NCBI GenBank assembly: GCA_964364175.1
Contig: CAYILR010000074.1
Coordinates: 1-10,397, forward strand
Source of the DNA: CAYILR01 sp964364175
Lineage (GTDB): Bacteria > Bdellovibrionota > UBA1018
Direction: 5' to 3'
Length of the DNA: 10,397 bases
Made by a program: the position numbers and the translations under genes. Position 1 is the stretch's first letter; the number at the start of each line of letters is the position of its first letter. Positions 7,169 through 10,397 of the stretch are shown one piece after another. The notes under the pieces were generated by a model. It worked only from the letters and a program-made list of their open reading frames with translations. It ran no database searches and was not told where the DNA came from.

Positions 7169-7825
7169 ATGCACAAGAGTGGTTTTAAAGGCATTTTATT
7201 CGATTTAGATGGGACCTTGGTTGATTCGTTGAAGGTTACATTTGAAGCGTTTAATCAGGGGATTTTATCTCAGGGAGGTAAGCGCCATTCGCCTGCTGAG
7301 ATCATGGCTTATTTTGGACCGGGTGAAAAAGAGATTTTCGCACAGATCATTGGCAGGGAAGGTGCTCAGGCTGCCTACGATGTGAGCTGCAAATACATGG
7401 ATGACAGCATGACCTCGATTCCCTTGCATGCAGGGGTCGGCGATTTGCTGGAGAAGATCAAATCGGCGGGAGCTCCGGTTTCGATTTTTACGGGGCGGAG
7501 TTGGAATACGACTGAGATTATTTTGCGGCACCATCGAATCTTGGATCGATTTATTACCGTGATTGCGAACGATCATGTGAAGGCTCCGAAACCTGCGCCG
7601 GATGGGATTTTGATTGCAGCTGAGCGGATGAAGATGGAGCCGGCGGGTCTCATGTACGTTGGAGACTCAGTGGTAGATATTCGATCAGCTAAGGGTGGAG
7701 GCGCGCAAGCCGTGGCCGCTGCATGGGACTTGATTGCTGATCACCAGGGACTGAGGGCGCATGAGCCTCATCATTGGGCAGAGACGCCTGCGGATGTTTG
7801 GGAAATATTTCAAAGTCGGTTGTGA
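7169..7825 (+). CDS. HAD-superfamily phosphatase, phosphoglycolate phosphatase-like
   Basis: The 218-residue protein has every HAD motif: motif I FDLDGTLVDS with nucleophile D12 and acid D14, motif II T108 in IFT108GRS, motif III K141 in APK141P, and motif IV GDSVVD with D166 and D170. The helical cap inserted after motif I (about 20-85) is of the C1 type, as in phosphoglycolate phosphatase (Gph) and pyrophosphatase PpaX. Substrate cannot be told from sequence alone; small phosphorylated metabolites are usual. GAGG at 7157-7160 stands eight bases before the ATG at 7169. The gene starts only 28 bp from the divergent pepP start, so its promoter must lie inside pepP or in that small gap. The 3' end overlaps the convergent lipoprotein gene by 16 bp. 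Confidence 0.9.
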   Translation: MHKSGFKGILFDLDGTLVDSLKVTFEAFNQGILSQGGKRHSPAEIMAYFGPGEKEIFAQIIGREGAQAAYDVSCKYMDDSMTSIPLHAGVGDLLEKIKSAGAPVSIFTGRSWNTTEIILRHHRILDRFITVIANDHVKAPKPAPDGILIAAERMKMEPAGLMYVGDSVVDIRSAKGGGAQAVAAAWDLIADHQGLRAHEPHHWAETPADVWEIFQSRL

Positions 7826-9072
7826 CGGGATTGTAGAAACCTGAGCAGATCGCTGGTTCTGGGGATTTCGTTTCCGCTGAGACTTGCGTTTCTCATCAGC
7901 AACGGAACATAGACTTCACTAGCACTCAATCCTCCGTGATCTCCGCGATGCTTGTTCGAAAAAGTAAATCCATCTTGCGCGAGGACAATTGCATCTGGAT
8001 GTTGATCGGCATTGAAGTAGGCGGTGAGATTCTCCATCACGAAAGGATGGTTTTGTCGGATCGAGGCGAGTGAGTGTGCGGAGTCGATTCGAATAGCTCC
8101 GCCGCGATCTCGGTAGACGGTCATGTCGACGCCTCGAGTGTGTCGGACTCGTGCTAACAGATTTTGGAGTTTTTCGGGAGAATCTGATTTTTCACTGTAA
8201 ACAGATAAAATTCGACCTTGATTGAGGACGGTTGCGCTCGAGTGAATTCGACGAACTTCCTCCTCGACGTCTGCGAATTGAGGCGTGTCGACACTTCCGT
8301 GATCGGAAGTCAGGAAGGTGACGACGTCGTGTTCGTGAGACTCTGCTTCTTGTAGTTTTTTGAAAACCGGTGCGAGACGAGTGCTCAGGCTTTGTAAGTA
8401 CTGAACGGTTCTGCGGTCATTGGGGCCGAGGTGGTGCATGTATCCGTCTACACCGATCAGATGAATGTAGATGAACTCTGGCCATTCAGAAGGATCGTGT
8501 GATTCCAGGTAGTTTTGTGTGGAGCGGATCAGACGATCATCGATTTCGTCGTAGTCGTGGAGTTTGTATTCAATCGCTTCGGTGATTCCTGCGGAGGTGT
8601 GCGTGGTCGCGTTTTGTCCCAGAGTGAAGGAGAAACTTGCGGAGGTTTTTCCTTGGCGATTGAGAGTTTCAAAAACAGTGTCGGAATCCACATAGCGCGC
8701 GAGGGCGGGACGGAATCGCGGATCCTCGAAATTCACCACTCGAGATTGAATCAGCATTTTATTGCCCAGGATCGGTTGTTCGCCGATGGGTCGTCCGGTG
8801 AGAATCGATGAGACGTTTGGAAGTGTCAGGGTAGGAAATGCGGCTCGAGCGATGTTAAATCGATTGCCTTGTTGGAAGAAGTGATTGCGAAATGCACTCA
8901 TCGAGTCGGTGGCGAGTGCGTTTTGCAGTGCAGGCACGGACAGTCCGTCGATTAGAAATAGAACGACCGTGCGCTTGCGGACTGGATTGGGTTTGAGCTG
9001 CCCCAGTGGCCCCGAACAAGCCGAGGTCAAAAAGATCGAAAAAATCATTAAAATCGCGGAAATTCGGCGCAT
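7810..9072 (-). CDS. Lipoprotein of the nucleotide pyrophosphatase/phosphodiesterase (alkaline phosphatase-like) family
   Basis: The 420-residue protein starts with a lipoprotein signal: MRRISA, a hydrophobic run, then lipobox LTSAC with C19 as the lipidated residue. Serine at +2 suggests outer-membrane rather than inner-membrane sorting by the enterobacterial rule. The body matches type I phosphodiesterases/NPPs (PF01663). The full two-metal site can be read: D42 (LFLID42G), nucleophile T83 (FPTLT83LPN), D209 and H213 (GVD209GYMH213), D257-H258 (TSD257H258G) and H379 (HRGDH379GG). The enzyme probably hydrolyses phosphodiester or phosphomonoester bonds outside the inner membrane; GPI-anchor ethanolamine-phosphate transferase-like or ectonucleotidase roles are alternatives. 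The start codon follows AT-rich DNA with no Shine-Dalgarno. Its 3' end overlaps the convergent HAD gene by 16 bp, and the two are probably not co-regulated. Confidence 0.9.
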   Translation of the reverse strand: MRRISAILMIFSIFLTSACSGPLGQLKPNPVRKRTVVLFLIDGLSVPALQNALATDSMSAFRNHFFQQGNRFNIARAAFPTLTLPNVSSILTGRPIGEQPILGNKMLIQSRVVNFEDPRFRPALARYVDSDTVFETLNRQGKTSASFSFTLGQNATTHTSAGITEAIEYKLHDYDEIDDRLIRSTQNYLESHDPSEWPEFIYIHLIGVDGYMHHLGPNDRRTVQYLQSLSTRLAPVFKKLQEAESHEHDVVTFLTSDHGSVDTPQFADVEEEVRRIHSSATVLNQGRILSVYSEKSDSPEKLQNLLARVRHTRGVDMTVYRDRGGAIRIDSAHSLASIRQNHPFVMENLTAYFNADQHPDAIVLAQDGFTFSNKHRGDHGGLSASEVYVPLLMRNASLSGNEIPRTSDLLRFLQSRHNRL

Positions 9073-9081
9073 AAATTTACA

Positions 9082-9112
9082 TATATATGATATAATAAAC
9101 TTAATTTGTCAA
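9082..9112 (-). promoter_or_regulatory. Candidate promoter of the phosphodiesterase lipoprotein gene, possibly leaderless
   Basis: A perfect -35 TTGACA lies on the minus strand at 9107-9112. The region 17-19 bases further is an alternating A/T tract (CATATA at 9084-9089 or TATATA at 9082-9087) that can serve as an imperfect -10. This would start transcription only a few bases before the ATG at 9072, which fits the absence of any Shine-Dalgarno and suggests a leaderless message. A perfect 12-bp palindrome CTGAATATTCAG (9126-9137) stands just upstream of the -35 and could bind a regulator. Confidence 0.5.
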
Positions 9113-9164
9113 CTATTTAAATTCACTGAATATTCAGGATGATTGAGTGTTTTTTCGAGGGTTT

Positions 9165-9668
9165 TTAGTCATGAATGCGTAAATGATGTTCCTTGCATAA
9201 AGTGATCAGATTACTGAGCGTATTTTCTCCACCTTGAGAAACGGGCATAATATGGTGAATATCTAACCAACGTCTTTGCGAACAACGTTGCTGATTGAGT
9301 GGGTTATGATGACTGCATTGACCGCGATCTCGCAGGACAATTTGATGTTTAAGTGATGCTGGAATCGGGATTCTGTTTGAGGTTGTCGGCACTTCATTTC
9401 GAATCCCTGATTGTTCCAGGGTATTCATCCGTCCCGGGACGGATAGAGTATTCATTTTTTGAGTTACACGTTCTGCCTTTTTGATGGGGTCATTTCGTTC
9501 AAGGAATTCTTGAATCATCGTTTCAAGGGCATTTTCTAGAGATGCATGTTTTCCCATCTTCTGACTCAACAAGTCTTGAACTCGTCGGAACTGTTCTTCT
9601 AGCTCGTGAGAAATTCCCATTCGAAGTTCGGATCGGGTCGCGTTGACAGGTTTAACTCGTTCTTTCAC
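9165..9668 (-). CDS. C-terminal part of a split HNH-endonuclease-family protein
   Basis: The 167-residue product begins with GTG (9666-9668) directly after the TAA that ends the upstream half, in the same frame. Residues 12-60 form a helical segment (LEEQFRRVQDLLS, LENALETMIQEFLERND) seen before the nuclease domain in related proteins. The HNH domain is at about 100-167: zinc-binding-type cysteines C118, C129 and C158, the H138-H139 pair in LDIHH, N153 and the final H162. All key nuclease residues are present. A GGAGG sequence seven bases before the GTG (within the end of the upstream frame) is ideally placed for restart, so the half may be made as a separate protein. In relatives I recall, both halves form one chain of about 330-350 residues. 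A stop in a pseudogene or a sequencing error remain possible. Confidence 0.75.
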   Translation of the reverse strand: MKERVKPVNATRSELRMGISHELEEQFRRVQDLLSQKMGKHASLENALETMIQEFLERNDPIKKAERVTQKMNTLSVPGRMNTLEQSGIRNEVPTTSNRIPIPASLKHQIVLRDRGQCSHHNPLNQQRCSQRRWLDIHHIMPVSQGGENTLSNLITLCKEHHLRIHD

Positions 9669-9728
9669 TTACTCGCCTCCGCATCCTGCTACGGCGCAGT
9701 GCTTTTGCACTGTCGTGTAGACTCGCTC
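9663..9728 (-). repeat. 66-bp hairpin-bearing segment between the two HNH halves, possible small insertion
   Basis: On the minus strand GAGCGAGT (9721-9728) and GAACGAGT (9655-9662) flank a 66-base unit, so the protein reads ERV...ERV. Removing one unit joins QERV to KPVNATRSEL without changing frame. The unit contains a stem CAGTGC-TTTT-GCACTG (9697-9712), a 4x4 mismatch, and an outer CTAC/GTAG pair (9689-9692, 9717-9720), followed by GGAGG, TAA and GTG. The seven-of-eight flanking match resembles a decayed target duplication. A further ACTCGC at 9671-9676 shows that short matches are common here, so insertion is an inference. Confidence 0.4.
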
Positions 9729-10127
9729 CTGCTCGTCTTCTTTCGGAAACTGAGCGAAAACTTCTCTTTCAAGTTCTCTTTTGGATAATTGAGATGCTTT
9801 ATCCAACCACTCGGCTTGATTTGCTGGAGTGATAATGGGTGCAATTGCTTTTGCGTTGCTGATCGAAATTTCTCTGGCTTGAATTTTTTCTTTGAGAAGA
9901 GGAACTTCTTTGGACTTTCGTGCCAGCCGAATCAGAGTTGTTGCGATGTCTTCGGAGAGTTTGAGCTTTTTGTGTGCGTAGTCATAAAGGGATGTGAATC
10001 CAAATTCCCGATGACCTTTCAGGTCCTCCATCTGTTGTAGAATTTCGATCAGCTCTCCTTCCAGCCGTCGGTAGGAGGTGGACACATTCACCGCTCGTTC
10101 ATGTAAAGAAATGATTTTTGGATTCAT
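9669..10127 (-). CDS. N-terminal part of a split HNH-endonuclease-family protein
   Basis: The 152-residue product (from the ATG at 10127) is helical and matches the front part of HNH proteins common in Bdellovibrio-like genomes: an opening helix (SLHERAVNVSTSYRRLEGELIEI), the FGFTSLYDYAHKKLKLSEDIATTLIRLAR segment, and an EIQ/ISISNAKAIAPII helix region. It has no nuclease residues itself. The start at 10127 has GAAGGAG nine bases upstream (10137-10143), better supported than the longer frame from 10214, whose extra 29 residues look random. The last 16 residues (after QERV) are cysteine- and glycine-rich and unlike the rest; they come from the hairpin-bearing segment. The TAA at 9669-9671 is followed in frame by the C-terminal half. 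The function of this family is not established; it may be a mobile or defence-linked nuclease. Confidence 0.72.
   Translation of the reverse strand: MNPKIISLHERAVNVSTSYRRLEGELIEILQQMEDLKGHREFGFTSLYDYAHKKLKLSEDIATTLIRLARKSKEVPLLKEKIQAREISISNAKAIAPIITPANQAEWLDKASQLSKRELEREVFAQFPKEDEQERVYTTVQKHCAVAGCGGE
9676..9680 (-). promoter_or_regulatory. Shine-Dalgarno GGAGG for the GTG restart
   Basis: GGAGG on the minus strand, part of the last codons of the N-terminal HNH half, sits seven bases before the GTG at 9668; the spacer CGAGTAA contains the TAA stop. This arrangement favours termination followed by immediate re-initiation and decides the start of the downstream half. Confidence 0.6.
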
Positions 10128-10345
10128 GGAATTTTTCTCCTTCGTTTTGTTTCCAAAACCGTAACATGGGTTTTTTGACGGGGCTGATTGAATCAAGGCT
10201 GGGAGAAAATTCAATTACCAAAGAAAAAAGAATACTGTATCGAACGATCGCAGTTAGGAGCGAATTGTGTTCGAATTCGATGGTGTTTTGCTAGTAGCTT
10301 CGACTTTTGAGAAGCTTTGATTTTAAAAACGGTCAAGAAAAATGA
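10128..10345. other. Non-coding right flank containing the HNH gene leader
   Basis: This 218-bp stretch holds the ribosome binding site of the HNH gene (10137-10143) and presumably its promoter, but no convincing -35/-10 pair stands out. A perfect 10-bp palindrome TCGAATTCGA is at 10271-10280 and a small stem AGCTTC/GAAGCT lies near 10300-10320. No gene or RNA was seen. Confidence 0.4.
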
Positions 10346-10397
10346 GTAACTGTTCAGCCTGATTATGCGAGCAGTGGCTGAAGCGGTGCACCTAAAA
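10346..10397 (+). repeat. Right copy of 52-bp terminal inverted repeat, probable insertion-sequence end
   Basis: This is the exact inverted copy of bases 1-52, starting GTAACTGTTCAGCC and running out of the window to the right. Because the same end of the repeat faces inward at both edges, the two parent elements would lie in opposite orientation with the same tip toward this segment. The GTAA tip suggests, but does not prove, an IS66-type element. Confidence 0.75.

Noticed and set aside
7141..7194. Upstream extension of pepP to the ATG at 7194
   Set aside because: It would overlap the divergent HAD gene and add residues absent from PepP proteins, whose length fits the 7140 start.
9671..9726. 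50-bp unit between two ACTCGC copies as a clean insertion in the HNH gene
   Set aside because: Removing 50 bases shifts the frame and gives an early stop, so it does not restore a gene; the 66-bp unit fits better.
10128..10214. Upstream extension of the HNH N-terminal half to the ATG at 10214
   Set aside because: The added 29 residues have no family resemblance and run through the good ribosome binding site that serves the ATG at 10127.
1..10397. CRISPR array, tRNA, rRNA or a multi-gene defence island
   Set aside because: No regularly spaced direct repeats, no cloverleaf or rRNA-like sequence, and apart from the HNH pair no defence-type gene was seen.

Overview
The window reads like a stretch of bacterial chromosome of moderate GC content, densely packed with genes on both strands. 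The best hint to the lineage is the two-part HNH nuclease-like protein at the right end and the orphan OmpR-type regulator; from memory, both kinds are common in Bdellovibrio-like predatory or environmental bacteria (Bdellovibrionota). This is a tentative inference, because no rRNA or other marker is present. The core genes (dusB, pepP) argue against the whole segment being a transposon cargo.

Layout: both edges carry the same 52-bp sequence in inverted orientation (1-52 and 10346-10397). Each copy begins, read outward, with GTAAC, like the tips of IS66-family elements. The likeliest reading is that the segment lies between two copies of one insertion sequence and was cut where the repeat begins. 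53-237 is AT-rich leader. 238-2290 (+) holds a CapA-like metallophosphatase-fold protein overlapping a class I methyltransferase. 2287-3663 (-) is a serine beta-lactamase-like hydrolase with an altered third motif. 3816-4541 (-) is an orphan response regulator with an incomplete acidic pocket. 4675-5700 (-) is tRNA-dihydrouridine synthase B and 5809-7140 (-) is Xaa-Pro aminopeptidase. Between these two lies a striking 110-bp imperfect palindrome with 41-bp arms. 7169-7825 (+) is a HAD phosphatase. 7810-9072 (-) is a lipoprotein of the nucleotide pyrophosphatase/phosphodiesterase family with a complete metal site. 9165-10127 (-) is an HNH-nuclease-family gene split in two by an in-frame TAA.

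How the genes fit together: only capA/methyltransferase looks like a true translationally coupled pair. dusB and pepP run in the same direction but are separated by the large palindrome, which is likely to terminate or attenuate transcription between them. Two convergent pairs overlap at their 3' ends (4 and 16 nt), and pepP and the HAD gene start back to back only 28 bp apart. No complete transposase, CRISPR array, tRNA or rRNA was seen.

The items most worth following up are the split HNH gene, where an apparently inserted 66-bp hairpin segment brings a stop codon together with a well-placed ribosome binding site and GTG restart; the long palindrome between pepP and dusB; and the identical inverted 52-bp edges.
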